This document shows, in pieces, positions 24,060 through 35,868 of a stretch of DNA of 64,000 bases. The notes beneath the pieces are model-generated. The model saw only the letters and a list, made by a program, of their open reading frames with translations, was not told the DNA's origin and did not search any database. The DNA is from Ophiosphaerella korrae. Lineage: Eukaryota > Ascomycota > Dothideomycetes > Pleosporales > Phaeosphaeriaceae. The position numbers were made by a program, and so were the translations under genes. The DNA is taken from NCBI GenBank assembly GCA_028456385.1, contig JALNQF010000001.1, positions 1,116,001 to 1,180,000 on the forward strand. Direction: 5' to 3'. How positions within the stretch are numbered: the stretch's first letter is position 1; every line of letters starts with the position of its first letter.

Positions 24060-27000
24060 ATGGCTTCAGGCACCCATCCGATGGGCGTGCCTGATTGGAA
24101 CAACCTCGATGTCCTCCACAAAAACACACTTCCAGCTCGCGCGTACTTCCACAACTACACATCAGAAGCGGACGCACTCACATATGACGTGACCAAGTCC
24201 AAATCACACAGCCTTTCAGGAACATGGAAATTCCAACATGCATATTCACCCTTTGAGGCCCTTGAAGGCTCTGAAGCACCATCATTCAACGCTTCGGAAT
24301 GGAGCGACATTGTCGTGCCAGGCATGTGGCAGCTGCAGGGATTTGGAAAAGGGCCTCAGTACACAAATGTACAGTATCCTATCCCGGTGGATCCTCCAAA
24401 TGTTTCTTTCACGGAAAACGAAACGGGATCGTATCTCAAGAAGTTCAAGATCCCACAGGAACTGAGATCAGGCCAATTGCGCTTGCGCTTTGAAGGTGTT
24501 GATGCCGCCTTCCATGTCTGGGTGAACGGTAAAGAAGTCGGATACTCCCAAGGTAGCAGAAATCCAGACGAGTTCGATATTACAGGATCTGTCGATTTAG
24601 ACGGCGAGAATGTGCTGGCGGTAAGGGTCTATCAATTCTGCGATGGAACATACATCGAAGACCAAGACCAATGGTGGCTTAGCGGAATGCAAGTATTTCC
24701 AAGTCCTATATGCACTGAAACTGACCACAGTAGTTTCCGGGACGTTTTCCTCGTGGGTTTTCCCAAAGAAAGCCGTATTGACAACGTTTTTGTTCAGACA
24801 CATCTGGACGCTTCCTACACAGATGCTGACCTCAGGGTCAAGATCAACGCTATTGGGTCAGGAAAACTTACCGTAAATTTGCTAGATTCACAGAAAGAGA
24901 TTGTTGCAACTTTGGATGCAGCTGTTAACCAAAATGGCGTGACGGAGTTCAGTATTCCGGTGAAAAATCCTTTGAAATGGACTGCAGAGTCGCCGAATCT
25001 TTATCATCTTGTTGTCTCGCTTGGTTCTGAACAACACATCGCTCAACGTGTTGGTTTTCGACAAGTGGAAATGAAGGACGGGTTGATCAAGGTCAACGGT
25101 GAACGAATTGTGTTCCGCGGTGTAAATCGCCATGAACACCATCCCAAATTTGGTCGAACGGTGCCGCTTGAATTTCTCAAGCAAGATCTTTTGACGATGA
25201 AACGGCACAACGTCAACGCTATCCGTACTTCTCACCAACTGAACGACCCACGTCTGTACGATCTAGCAGACGAGATGGGTTTCTGGGTAATGGATGAGGC
25301 CGATTTGGAATGTCACGGCTATGAAACCATCGCCGATAAGGGATTGTCGCCAACAGAGCGCGAAATGCCCTTCCGTGAGCGTCTTTTGCTTACGAGAGCC
25401 AAGTCAGCTCTTTGGACCACTGACAACCCGGACTGGACCAAGGCATATGTTGATCGTGCTGAGCATCTGGTCAAACGAGACCAATTACATCCTTCCATCA
25501 TTGTATGGAGCTTAGGCAATGAGGCTTTCTTTGGACAGAACTTCAAAGCTATGTACGATCACATCAAGGCATACGATGATAGCAGACCTATCCACTATGA
25601 AGCGGATATTTTTGCGGAGACCATGGATATGTACTCGAGGATGTACCCGCCAATTTCAGAGATCATTGCGTTTGCTGAAGACAAGAGCAAAACGAAGCCT
25701 CTTGTGCTTTGTGAATTTGTAAGTCTTATGACCTCAGTTCAGATGAGTCTGAACTAAACCTTGTAGATACACGCAATGGGTAACGGTCCTGGAAACATCA
25801 AAGAATACGTGGATGCTTTCTACAAGTACCCAACGTTGCAAGGCGCCTTCGCATGGGAGTGGGCCAATCATGGACTTGTAAACAATGACCCCCAAACGAA
25901 TGAAGAATTTATGGCGTATGGGGGTGATTTTGGTGAAGAAGTCCATGATTCTACATTTGTTATGGACGGTCTTGTGAACTCAGATCACACCCCGAATCAG
26001 GGCCTGATTGAGTACAAGAAGGCCATTGAACCTGTTCGGCTATTGGAATCAAACAAGACAAAGGCTACATTCGTCAACAGATATGATTTTATCACACTTG
26101 ATCATCTAGCATGTCAATATACCGTCGCAGCTACGGCTGAAGGCCAGGCGAAGTCTGGTATACTCGAGATTCCCTCCGGGATTGGTCCGGGCCAGACTTT
26201 TGAAATTGACCTTCCTCAACTTGGAGAAGTTCGTGGAGAAGTACTACTCAATATCTCATTCGTTCAGAAAGAGAGCACACCATACCTAGAGAAAGGGTTC
26301 GAAATTGCGACTGCGCAAATTTCGGTTACCGAGATTGAGCCTTTAGACCGGCCTGCATCCGTCAATGGAAAGTTGGAAGTATTCGCATCCCGCAATGCAT
26401 TGAAGATTATGGGCGAAAAGTCTACGTGGGATTTCAATATCCTCCACGGCAAACTCAATTCATGGCTTCAAAACTCAACCGAAATCATCACCAAAGCTCC
26501 AGAATTTGATGTATTCCGTGCACCAACCGACAACGACGCCCCTCAAGATGGTTGGGACTGGAAGGACAAATGCTTACATCTCGCTAAGCCAGCAACGCGT
26601 AAAGTTGTGTGGTCACAACCAACAGCAGAGACACTGAAAATTGTCGTGCACCAGCGCCAGGCTCCCCCAACATTATCATGGTCCATTGAAACTGTCCTCA
26701 CATACACTTTTAGTGGTGATGGAAGTCTATCAATTCACGTTACCGGCCAACCAAAAGGCGAGAATCTACCACGTACATTGCCTCGTGTCGGTCTTGTGAT
26801 GGAATTACCACATCAATTCCAACAAATTGACTGGTTTGGTCGCGGCCCCAGTGAGTCTTACCGCGACTCTAAACTTTCGCAATTGGTTGGAAAATATACT
26901 GCCAAGTCTGTTGACGAATTATGGATTGATTATGAAGTCCCTCAAGAAAGCTCAAATCGCACGGATACGCGCTGGCTCTCTGTATCCAACGGCACGGGTA

Positions 27001-27266
27001 CGTCTCTCCTAGCACAATTCGTAAGCCAAGAAAGCAAGGATAGCAGAAGCTTGTTTGATTTCCAAGTCAGTCATTATAGGATGAAGGATGTTGCTGAGGC
27101 TTCTCACCCGCATAAATTGAGGGTTAAGAAGAGGGATGAGGTGGTGCTAAGGTTGGATGCAGAACATCATGGTCTAGGTAGTGGGAGTTGCGGGCCTCGA
27201 ACACTCGATGAGTACAGTTTGCTGAACAAGGAATTCGAGTTTGAAGTTTTATTACAGGCTAAATAA
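24060..27266 (+). CDS. LAC4: Glycoside hydrolase family 2 beta-galactosidase (LacZ/LAC4 type)
   Basis: Hydrolyses lactose and other beta-galactosides, probably inside the cell since no signal peptide is visible. Two exons, 24060-25718 and 25767-27266, join in frame to 1052 aa, close to bacterial LacZ and yeast Lac4. The protein shows the N-terminal jelly-roll signature (VPGMWQLQGFGKGPQYTN), the GH2 signature around RGVNRHEHHPKFGR, the acid/base glutamate E488 in SLGNEAFFG, the nucleophile E552 in LCEF, and the C-terminal LacZ domain (DWFGRGPSESYRDSK). The 48-bp intron falls one codon after the nucleophile; its removal gives LCEFIHAMGNGPG, as expected. Retention would truncate the protein. Divergent from a lactose-permease-like gene. 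Confidence 0.94.
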
Positions 27267-30200
27267 TTAGAGCAGCAGACTGAAGAGTATTGATACTGTC
27301 TTTGTAGGGAGCATTATTAGTATAGGAAAACAGTTTCTATAGCACAAATCGTCTGTTTTCGTCATTCACTCAAGGAGTGGTTGTGCTTCTCCGTGCCTGT
27401 CGGTATCAAATAACGATCATCTGATGCTAAACGCGAAGAAAATTTTCATGCGAAGTATTCTAATGCCGCATTTATTATTACAGATCGTAATGATGATATT
27501 AAAGAAATTCACGACACTACCAGACATATTGATCTTCCAAAAGGTCTCCTTGATATAGAAGCCCCCTGGATGATTTGTAAAAACTAGGCAGTTAATGGGA
27601 GCATTGCGGTATTCCTCAACAACATCGGCTTCTGATCTGATCCAATTATACGGATTGACCCTATCCCCTCCGTCCTTGCTTCTTCTAGCACTCGACCGCT
27701 TCAAGCCACTAGGCGCACGCCAAATAATAAATTTATAGTGGACAAGTCCGCTTCACAGCTACTAAACGTGCCTACCCGCACGCCAAACAATACAATCGAC
27801 GAATATAACACTCCCGCAATAGGAACACCATCGGGTCTATGAATCTCCAGCCCCAAGCGCCTACGCGATAGCAACGATAGTGTTCGCGCAATAAACACCA
27901 AGAGAACAAAGACCAATATTGATTTCAAAGATTTTCCTAGCTATTAAAGAGCCCTTGAAAGGGATAGGCTTGAGTAGGGCTTTGGTCAACAAGAGTTCAT
28001 ATTGGCGATAAACTATAAACAATAGACGCAAACGAACTGTAAAAATAAGTACTGGGAGGGGGGGGGATTTAGAAATCGTTGTAACCTGGGTAGATAAGAA
28101 CATCTAGGGTATGTATATTTTGTAGAAGGAAGAAATACACTTCGGGATTTGTGGTTCGTGGATGAGTATGCAGCTTCTTGAGGCTTGAAAGGCTCTGACT
28201 CCAATTCCCCGCAGAAGAACTCCGTAGAGTAGATTGAAGGAATGTGGAAGAAATGATCCAGGGTTTGTGAACGGTTCTCTTGATCAATATTCCATCTCTT
28301 GAATATACTTACTTGTAATTGTGAGTATTTCAATCTCGCCTTTCACAATATAATAAGCTCTGTATCGTCAAAATTATAACAATCTTATTGCCATCTCTAC
28401 TCATTACTACACCTACCCTGTTACAATCTCTATCTTCGAAACTATAACAAAGGAAAACTACTACGTCGATTTGATGAGGTTCATTTCACAAAGACGAGCC
28501 AATGGCTATTTAAACAATATACCCTCTGCACGACAGAAACCTTCGCGCTTACAATATAACGTAGTTTCTGTAATAATTTATTCAATAAATGAAACCAAGT
28601 TGAGTTTATATTGTGGTGTAGCAGAACCGCACGTGATCGGGGAGTGTTAGGTTAACTTTTCGGCTCTACGGGGGGCTCCGAGTGAGATCAGATGAAGCAG
28701 ATAGGCAGCGACACCAACTCGTCAAGTAGTTACTCAACCCATATACTCAACTCATCTCACCGACTGCGAGTCAGCACCCACCCCCTACTTCTACGTGCAT
28801 CCTAGTATGCCACAATATATACGTCTGTTATGGTATTATTTTTGCAGTCCAAGGCTATGCCTTGGAATAATTGTTGATTTTTCTTGGTAAAAGCCGATTT
28901 TGTAACTAGTCTTAGGGTGTTTTGAAAAGAACCCCTTTCTTTCTGACGGTGTGCATGACTTCACCCTCGCACGACCCTCTCGGACGGGTTCTCCAGAACA
29001 ATTGTGACCAAGGAGGATAAGGGATACAAATGGTTTGGTGCTATTTGCTGCAGATTTTTGTCTTGGTGGGACTTTCTGTCCGTCGAGCTTGTATGAATTC
29101 TCCATAAACTAAGCCATGGCCTGTAGTCCTGGCATTGTGCTCGGATCCAGCGAGTATAACCCTCGGCAGAAACGTTCATCCATTTTCCAAACTGATTTAT
29201 CACCGATGGTGAAGGATTACTATTCTTTTAGTCCTAGGTATAGCGGTATATTCAACTTGTCAATATTTTAGGAGCGGGTTATTGGCCTTGTGCATACCTA
29301 GTAAGGTTAGAGGTAACTACTTACGAATGAATCTTTAATATATTCAGGGTTTCTTGTCTTAGTACTTAAGAATACCTTCTATCCTTTAGATTTTCCTTTT
29401 ATTCCAAGGTACCTATTATAGGGATAAAATACTTATTAGAGGAATATAATACCTATACTGCTAAGACGATATTCGCTACGTGTGGAAATGCTTACTAGTG
29501 AACACTAGCAGTCGCCCTCGAACCATCTTGAGATAGGAGGGCACATGGCCGAATAAACTTTGCACAAGGCCTAATAACCCGCTCCCTGTTTAAAGCCGAA
29601 TTTTGTCTCCTAAGCCGTTTTGCTCTACGGACTTTGACACGACATATCACTCACCTAGGTGCCTGCTCTCAATTGCACTGAGTAATTCTGCGTGTCCTAC
29701 AGCTGGAGACCGCATACAGCCTCCGAGAGTGGTAAAATGAAGCAAGTTGGCGTTCTTCCAATGTACAGTTGGTAGGACACCCTAAAGTAACGCACGGCAT
29801 GAACTATTTCTTAATGTACGAAAATGGGAGAAGCTTTTGCACTGTGTGTTTTGGGAGGACAAAAAGACACGACAATGGTATATGTAGATCGAGGGCGCAT
29901 GTCCCAAGGACCTCAATGGAATAGGATCAAAATCTGCATCTAGATTGAAATACGTGATAATCAATGAGATGGCAAGATAGTCAAATAGAACTCGAGTATG
30001 TGCCAGCAGTGCTGAACGTGAAATTATTTGAGATGGGAGCAGCAAAACCGATAGGCTTCTGTTGAGCCAAGAAAAATGTCATTTATGGCAGATTGACCTC
30101 AACTGTCAGGCTGTTGACTAGTCAAGCCCATTGTGGGCTGATAAGGTCAAGGTGAAGTAGATCCCACGTGATCTCGCCTGGTATATAGGAGATGAGATAG

Positions 30201-30504
30201 ATCACTGCCAGGAGGGTAGTGATTCGTCTTACACCAGCACGAATACAACCTACTATCCCATTTAAGCGCACATATAATTAACTATCCTCTCTTGTGAAGA
30301 CCTATTTCTCATACCAACTTCGTGGGGCTTGTCTATACCGTAATACCTTGTAATTGAAAGAAACATCCACATCGATTTGAGGCATGGGGTCATCTGCTAT
30401 GTATGAAGCATTGATATGCTGACTTCACCTATCTATGCCTCATACTGTACTTGGATTGCTGGGCTATACTCCACCAATGAAAGTCCTCATTAATATACTT
30501 AGGT
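27267..30504. other. Gene-free AT-rich island
   Basis: About 3.2 kb with no supportable gene. All open frames are under about 110 codons and lack recognisable content. The composition is AT-rich with many TA steps, again consistent with decayed, mutated repeat DNA. A G9 run lies near 28060. I could not define element ends. Confidence 0.5.
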
Positions 30505-31293
30505 CTAGGGTTTCTGCTTAGCAGCTTCGTCCAGCTCGTCTACCGCTGCTGGCCTTTTCGCCTCTTCGTCCTTGACCTGATCCTCAATTTCGGGTGGAAA
30601 GTCGCTTGGGGCAATGCCAAAGACACCGATATCACTTCTCCCCATACCACCGCCATTCTTTTCTGTCTCCTCAGATTCTTTCAAAATGAACCTAAAATCT
30701 CCTCTAGCATCGCTCTCAGTCATCGCCACCTCGTCATACTCAAAAACGCGCCAGTCAGCATTGAAGAACATGCGATTGCACACTGCAGTTCGCAGGAAGC
30801 CTGAGTGCGAGACGACTGCGATGACCTTCTCAGGCCTGCCGTATAGCGCTTTTAGGCACATCTGGCCTCTTGAAACAATGGCCTTTTCCGTGAAGGCATA
30901 TGGATTAGTAGACAAGTTGGTTGTTTTGTCTGGGTAGCGTGGATCCACGGTGGAAAAGTCGTACTGAGGGAACTCTTTTTCCATGACGCTGATGGGGCTT
31001 CCTGTATCGCACGGCTTGTCTCCATTTTCTTGCCATGCTGCATCAGGCAAAACTTTGATGCCTCTCTTAATTAACCAATCTAATCCAATGGTGGCGGTCT
31101 GCAACGTCCTACGCATCGCACTGACGACGATGAGTTCGGCCTCGTTACCAATCTTGCTGGCTTTGAGGCTCTCGTGCAATTCGCGGCTCTGCTGCTCGCC
31201 CAGGTCTGTGAGTTTGGGGTCATGGAAGGACCAGTCCTTTGCCTGATTGTGTAGGGCTTGTGCATGGCGTATGAGGATGAGTGTTGGAGGCAT
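30505..31293 (-). CDS. Histidine phosphatase (phosphoglycerate mutase-like) protein
   Basis: Single-exon protein of 262 aa in the histidine phosphatase superfamily. The N-terminal catalytic motif LIRHAQALHN carries Arg9 and the phosphorylated His10 (RHA instead of the commoner RHG). The supporting arginine is in SAMRRTLQTA and the second catalytic histidine in VVSHSGFLR. This branch holds diverse small-molecule phosphatases, so the substrate is unknown and a true glycolytic mutase is unlikely. The tail is charged and low in complexity. Confidence 0.85.
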   Translation of the reverse strand: MPPTLILIRHAQALHNQAKDWSFHDPKLTDLGEQQSRELHESLKASKIGNEAELIVVSAMRRTLQTATIGLDWLIKRGIKVLPDAAWQENGDKPCDTGSPISVMEKEFPQYDFSTVDPRYPDKTTNLSTNPYAFTEKAIVSRGQMCLKALYGRPEKVIAVVSHSGFLRTAVCNRMFFNADWRVFEYDEVAMTESDARGDFRFILKESEETEKNGGGMGRSDIGVFGIAPSDFPPEIEDQVKDEEAKRPAAVDELDEAAKQKP

Positions 31294-31621
31294 TGTGTGA
31301 TTATGCCTTGTTTATGAAAGAGTTAGATCTTGGGGTAACCCTATACTCAAGAGGCTATCCTGTGAAGTATAGCGGGAAAACCTCACTTTAACAAAACACT
31401 TGGACTGTGATTGGCACGCTAGCAACGTGGGGTAGTACAACAGCCTGCATGCATAGGTAGTCAATGACGCAGCAATCACGTGGGGGTATGAGAGTGGCAC
31501 CAGCAAACGGAAATGCCGTTAATGTTTCATGCTAGTCGTCAATATGCTCCAGTAACTGTTCGTGGCCATGCATGGCCGTCTATACTGCTGCAGCATTTCG
31601 GTGTAATGCAGAAGTGGTCTT
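31294..31621. other. Short intergenic region
   Basis: Holds the promoter of the histidine phosphatase gene (minus strand) and the 3' UTR of the proteasome alpha7 gene. Nothing else is visible. Confidence 0.5.
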
Positions 31622-32644
31622 CTACTCCTGCATCTTCTCGTCATCCTCGTCGTCATCGTCACCTTCCAGTGACTTCTTTGCCAGTTTCTCGGCTTCTTCC
31701 CTGATCTCCTTAGGTACCTCCTCGTGCCTGCCCTTGGTTGGCCCCTCGAGGTTGCTGATCCATGTCATCTCCAGCTCAAACTCCTTGTCCTTGTTGTCGT
31801 CATGTGCGACGTAGATGATGCGTGCTGCCTCTTTGACGCCCTCTTGCAGTGATAGTTGGCCTTCGGCAAGATTTAACTTCTCAAGCTCGGACTTGGCAAT
31901 CTGGCGGCCCTTGCCCGTCGCGGCACCATAGTAGCCCTGATGACATTAGCGGAAGCAACAATGTCCAATACTGGTGCACATACCCAGTATAGTCCACTGG
32001 GCTCAATCATGTACAGTGTCGGGCCACCATGATTTGCGCCCTCCTTCTTGCCGCCTGAGCCAACCTTGGGGCCAGACCCCACCTGGCCGTCGACGGGTAG
32101 CTCTGCTTCCGAGTCCCAGCCAGCAATGATGGCGGTTATGCCGAAGGGCCGCACACTAGAGTAGAGAGTGTATGCCTGTGCATAGCTGCCCATGCGGTCG
32201 GCGAGTGACGAGGCGGGGATAGGCGCCTTGTAGAGTTGCCGCCATTGTGCTGCCTCATCGCGAGCTCTCGAGACGAAGTGACGCCCGTCAGGTAAGAGGC
32301 CTGAGGAGACCTGGTGAAGCTGTGTCAGTCGGCTACCCCGCCACCAGACAGAGCCATGCTTACAATGCCCATATTCCGGTCCACTGTTGCTATCCTCTTG
32401 TTCGCGCCGGGCTTGAGTAGCTTGCTGGTCACGAGCTTCTCCAGCGCCAGCACCACGCCATCCTTGCACCGTATGCCGACTGCTGTGCCGCCGTTTTCCA
32501 CCGCCTTGACTGCGTATTCGACCTGGAAGTTGCGGCCATCGGGAGAGAAGACCGAGTTGGACAGGTCATAGCCCGTGCCTATTGATGTCTGTGGCAGCTG
32601 TCAGTATGGGGGGAGCGGCACGACACGGCCACTGGGCATACCAT
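31622..32644 (-). CDS. PRE10: 20S proteasome subunit alpha7 (PRE10/PSMA3)
   Basis: Structural alpha-ring subunit of the 20S proteasome in cytosol and nucleus. Four exons join in frame: 32642-32644, 32364-32588, 31984-32310 and 31622-31936 (289 aa). The N-terminal proteasome alpha signature is [20 protein letters not shown], followed by [19 protein letters not shown], characteristic of alpha7. Exon 1 is exactly the start codon. Compared with human and yeast subunits as I remember them, there is an extra Gly/Lys-rich stretch of about 25 residues before [11 protein letters not shown]. The C-terminus is acidic (DDDDEDEK), a known feature of this subunit. Confidence 0.95.
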
Positions 32645-32654
32645 GGTGGTTGCA

Positions 32655-32744
32655 GAGGAGCAGGAGAAGCAGGAGAAGCAGGAGAAGCAGGAGAAGCAGG
32701 AGAAGCAGGAGAAGCGGCAGAAGCAGGAGAAGCAGGAGAAGCAG
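32655..32744. repeat. 9-bp minisatellite (GAGAAGCAG)n
   Basis: About ten near-perfect 9-bp units, with one unit altered near the middle (GAGAAGCGG, then CAGAAGCAG). It begins about 11 bp upstream of the PRE10 start codon. On the sense strand of that gene it is a CTGCTTCTC pyrimidine-rich tract, so it probably lies in the leader or core promoter. Confidence 0.9.
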
Positions 32745-33858
32745 CAATTTAATTTGTGTGTGCTGTCGACTGGGCAGAGGCTGGGGCGGAGAGACTGGGC
32801 AGATCAGAAGTGTTGATAGAGCTCCCAGGCAGTTGTGAGTTACGCGGAAGCTCAATTCTCTTTTAGGCTAGGCGCTGCCAAGGCCTGCCAATGCTCTCGT
32901 GGGCAGAGCGTTGCAGCCAGCGACCGCGCCCAGCACCCCGCCAAACAAACAAAGCTTTGTATCTCTCTGTTGCAGGAACTTGTGTGAATGCCGTGCTGTG
33001 CATAAAACACACTCTCTGGCTGCACATCCCGCTCCCATCTCCACTTGTTCTGCCATCGGCGCTCCAATCGTCTGCCGCTAGCCTTCACAGGCGCGCCTGC
33101 CCATACTGATTGATGAGTTGTCGTCCAGAATCATCCACACGGTGCAGGCCAATGTAGCACTTCATTGGCCGTCCGCCTACTAGCCGGTTGATTTATGTTT
33201 CAAATCTGTCGCTAACTGGACCGTGGGCGACAAAAATTATCAAAATCATCCCGCCGTCACGCATGACCCATCCGTTGCGTTGTAAAATATAAGAACAACC
33301 CACCACGCCGCTTTCCACTGACTTTTCAAAGCCAGGTGCTGTCCCCTCCTCATTGAACCTCCTCACCACGCCTTTCTTCGTTTGTTCCTTACCGTACGTC
33401 CTTTTGCCGCACAAAGACGTCTTTGTTGGGATTGTCAGTACTGAAGTATCAGCGCCCAACGTGGGCACGTGTTTGAAGACTGCGATTGGATGCCAAACAG
33501 CATTTACAAACTTGAAGCGCTTTATAATACTCGAAATTGCCTCTCGGCCCCATTTCCTGCAGCTTCTAACACTGAACTCTTCGTCAAATAAAAAAATCCG
33601 GTTCCTCCTCACATTCCGTTGTGTCGTCTACCCCGGCCAGTTGACACCCGATACTCAACAGGATGCAACCTGCTCAACCTATGCTTGTCCATTACTGTAA
33701 CTGCACTTATAACACACCTATCGCTTATAGCTCATCCATCTTTTCTCAGAATATCTCCTGTGCCCACGTAAGCTTCAACAATCTTTACATGTCAATCTGC
33801 TGACTATTACGTCATAGTGCGGCTCCATATCAATTGGAATCAACGTTCGTGCAAAAGC

Positions 33859-33884
33859 AGAAGAAGAAGAAAAAGAAGAAGAAG
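33859..33884. repeat. GAA microsatellite
   Basis: AAG/GAA triplet tract ending 5 bp before the ATG at 33890. It is out of frame with the gene, so it belongs to the leader. Confidence 0.75.
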
Positions 33885-33889
33885 CGAGT

Positions 33890-34720
33890 ATGCAGCAGGA
33901 CGAGCTTACCCAGCTGTTCTCAGCTCAAATGCGCCTCTCACAGGTTGCCCCTCAGCAAATCATCCAGGAGCAGCAATGTGAACAGCCGGTGCCAGCACAG
34001 CAAGAAGAACAGGCACCCAAGCAAATCGTCTATGCCTCCCAACATTACACCCACTCCCACCATATTGCACCCTCTCGCAGCGTGTCTGAGCCGCCGGTAA
34101 AGACCCATATCGAGCCCTCAGACCTCGAGGCAGTGCTTTTACGTAATAGCATTGATCCATCTCTATTGTTTCCTTCTCAAATCGACCTCTTCCAAAATGC
34201 GGATGATGATCAGCGTTTGAGGTTGCTTGAGCTGTGGCGCATCTCGCCCCCATCCGGTCGTCAAGGCTACCCTTCAGGCACTGACTACAATATGTCGAGG
34301 CAACTCTACGACTGGCCTCCAACAAGCTTGGCTCAAGAAGAGGCAATGGCAAAGCTACGATATGAACGAACAGAGCAACAGAATGCACAGCAAGAGCACA
34401 TTGAACAGCATCAACAGGAACTTGACGCAAGCATGGGCACCATCCACAGTGCCTCACCCTCGACTCAGACCGCTGAGCCATATATGACGTCTGGATATGA
34501 AATGATGGCAAGACGCGAATATGAAGAGTCGTCGCAAGCCGAAAGCCCCCTCAATGAGTCGAACAAATACAATCAATCTACCGACCCAGTATACAATGGA
34601 GGGCTATGGCAGAAGAATGTCGGAAGCATGTTGGACATGGAGAATCAGTATGGGGCATACGCATACGCGCGAGAGTATGGTATACAGCCATCTTACGCTG
34701 ATGAAGAGATGGTCATGTGA
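33890..34720 (+). CDS. Hypothetical glutamine-rich protein
   Basis: Single-exon frame of 276 aa that I do not recognise. It is rich in Gln and Glu (QQEHIEQHQQELD), Ser and Tyr. A more ordered central part (about residues 78-120: LEAVLLRNSIDPSLLFPSQ then LRLLELWRI) looks helical. No signal peptide or membrane segment is seen. Such a composition is common in fungal transcription or RNA-granule proteins, but no function can be assigned. It sits between two proteasome genes, divergent from PRE10. Confidence 0.65.
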   Translation: MQQDELTQLFSAQMRLSQVAPQQIIQEQQCEQPVPAQQEEQAPKQIVYASQHYTHSHHIAPSRSVSEPPVKTHIEPSDLEAVLLRNSIDPSLLFPSQIDLFQNADDDQRLRLLELWRISPPSGRQGYPSGTDYNMSRQLYDWPPTSLAQEEAMAKLRYERTEQQNAQQEHIEQHQQELDASMGTIHSASPSTQTAEPYMTSGYEMMARREYEESSQAESPLNESNKYNQSTDPVYNGGLWQKNVGSMLDMENQYGAYAYAREYGIQPSYADEEMVM

Positions 34721-35110
34721 AAAATAGGCGACTGCATTGCGTGATTGAGAGCGCTCCTGCCGGGACTCAAGGGCGTAATGCTTTGGCATATACGCGATTA
34801 TTGAAGCGAGATCTGTAACTTTTCATTTGTTGAGACTACATGCGTTGCGTCTAGGATGGAATATTACACAGTTTGGAGGATAGCATTCAGAATCGGAGTT
34901 GCATAGGCGGTTGAAGTCAACCAGGATACCCGGACATGACTTGTGTTAGATCTTTAATTGTTGCATATCACCAGTCAGTTTTACGAGTACCGTAATAATG
35001 TCTTGTGATGTATGACGGCACATTTTTTCATACGCACCACGATGGTTGTACAATGATATACAACATGATTCCTTTAGTAATTCTCTATTATTTTGACCAC
35101 CAAAACTCAC
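34721..35110. other. Short convergent intergenic region
   Basis: 390 bp between the 3' ends of the Q-rich gene (+) and the mL59 gene (-). It holds both 3' UTRs and nothing else I can see. Confidence 0.5.
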
Positions 35111-35868
35111 TCACCGCTTGGCCTTGCCGCTTGGCCACTTTTTCCATCCACGGCCATGTCCCTTCTGTTCAATCGTTAGCCCATGATCGCACTCTGCACC
35201 CCCCATGCAAGAAAACTCACCTGTTTCCAGTCCTGAATCATCTGTGGCATATTAAGCATAGCCTCCCTCCTCATTTCCAATCTCCCCTTTAACGTACGTT
35301 CCCACATTTTACCCTTGACCTTCTGCCCCTCGCCCGTGCCTTTAACCATTAAACCTGTCGCGATGCGCCGCGCTTCTCGTTCTCCGGGCTTCTTGATCGT
35401 CCAGGGAAGCAAATCGACAACGCCGTGCTCCGAAGCGAGTTTGACCAAGTCGGCTTGTTTGCGTAGGCCAAATACGGGGCCGTGCCATCGGCCTGTGGTG
35501 AAGTTCTTTGAGGGGAGAAAAGGGTTGGGATATGGGAGGGCGTGGGCCTCGGGTGGAATTCGCGAATTGCGGGGTGCTGTAGAGGGTATTGGCGTGGATG
35601 CTGTTTCGGCGTCTATAGATGTAGTTGCTGCTGGCGGTGATATGCTGGATTCTGGAGGAGACGACGTCGATGTCGGTGCTGGAGCGAGGTGTGGGAAGAG
35701 TGCGGGCGGTGGGTAGCGGTGGAAGAAGCGCAGCAGTCTTGGGGGCAGCGATTTTGCTAGTTCAATTTGCCGTTGTGCACTCATGATCGCTAGGTTTCGC
35801 TCGTAATTGTAAGAGCCGCCCAACTGAACTGACAATTCGCCGTCGCCAGTCTGTAACTTTTGTGCCAA
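35111..35868 (-). CDS. MRPL25: Mitochondrial large-subunit ribosomal protein mL59 (MRPL25 type)
   Basis: Fungal-type protein of the mitochondrial large ribosomal subunit. Two exons, 35221-35868 and 35111-35164, join in frame to 233 aa. Family features are the start region with LAKSLPPRLLRFFHRYPPP, the middle NPFLPSKNFTTGRWHGPVF followed by LRKQADLVKLA, and the basic end DWKQKGHGRGWKKWPSGKAKR, restored only after splicing the 56-bp intron. A Ser/Thr/Pro-rich insert separates the two conserved parts. No long presequence is obvious. Confidence 0.87.

Larger units (their letters stand above)
32645..33889. other. Intergenic region between PRE10 and a Q-rich gene
   Basis: Divergent promoter region. 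It starts with a 9-bp minisatellite (32655-32744) and ends in a GAA microsatellite (33859-33884) just before the next start codon. No coding gene is evident between. Confidence 0.5.
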
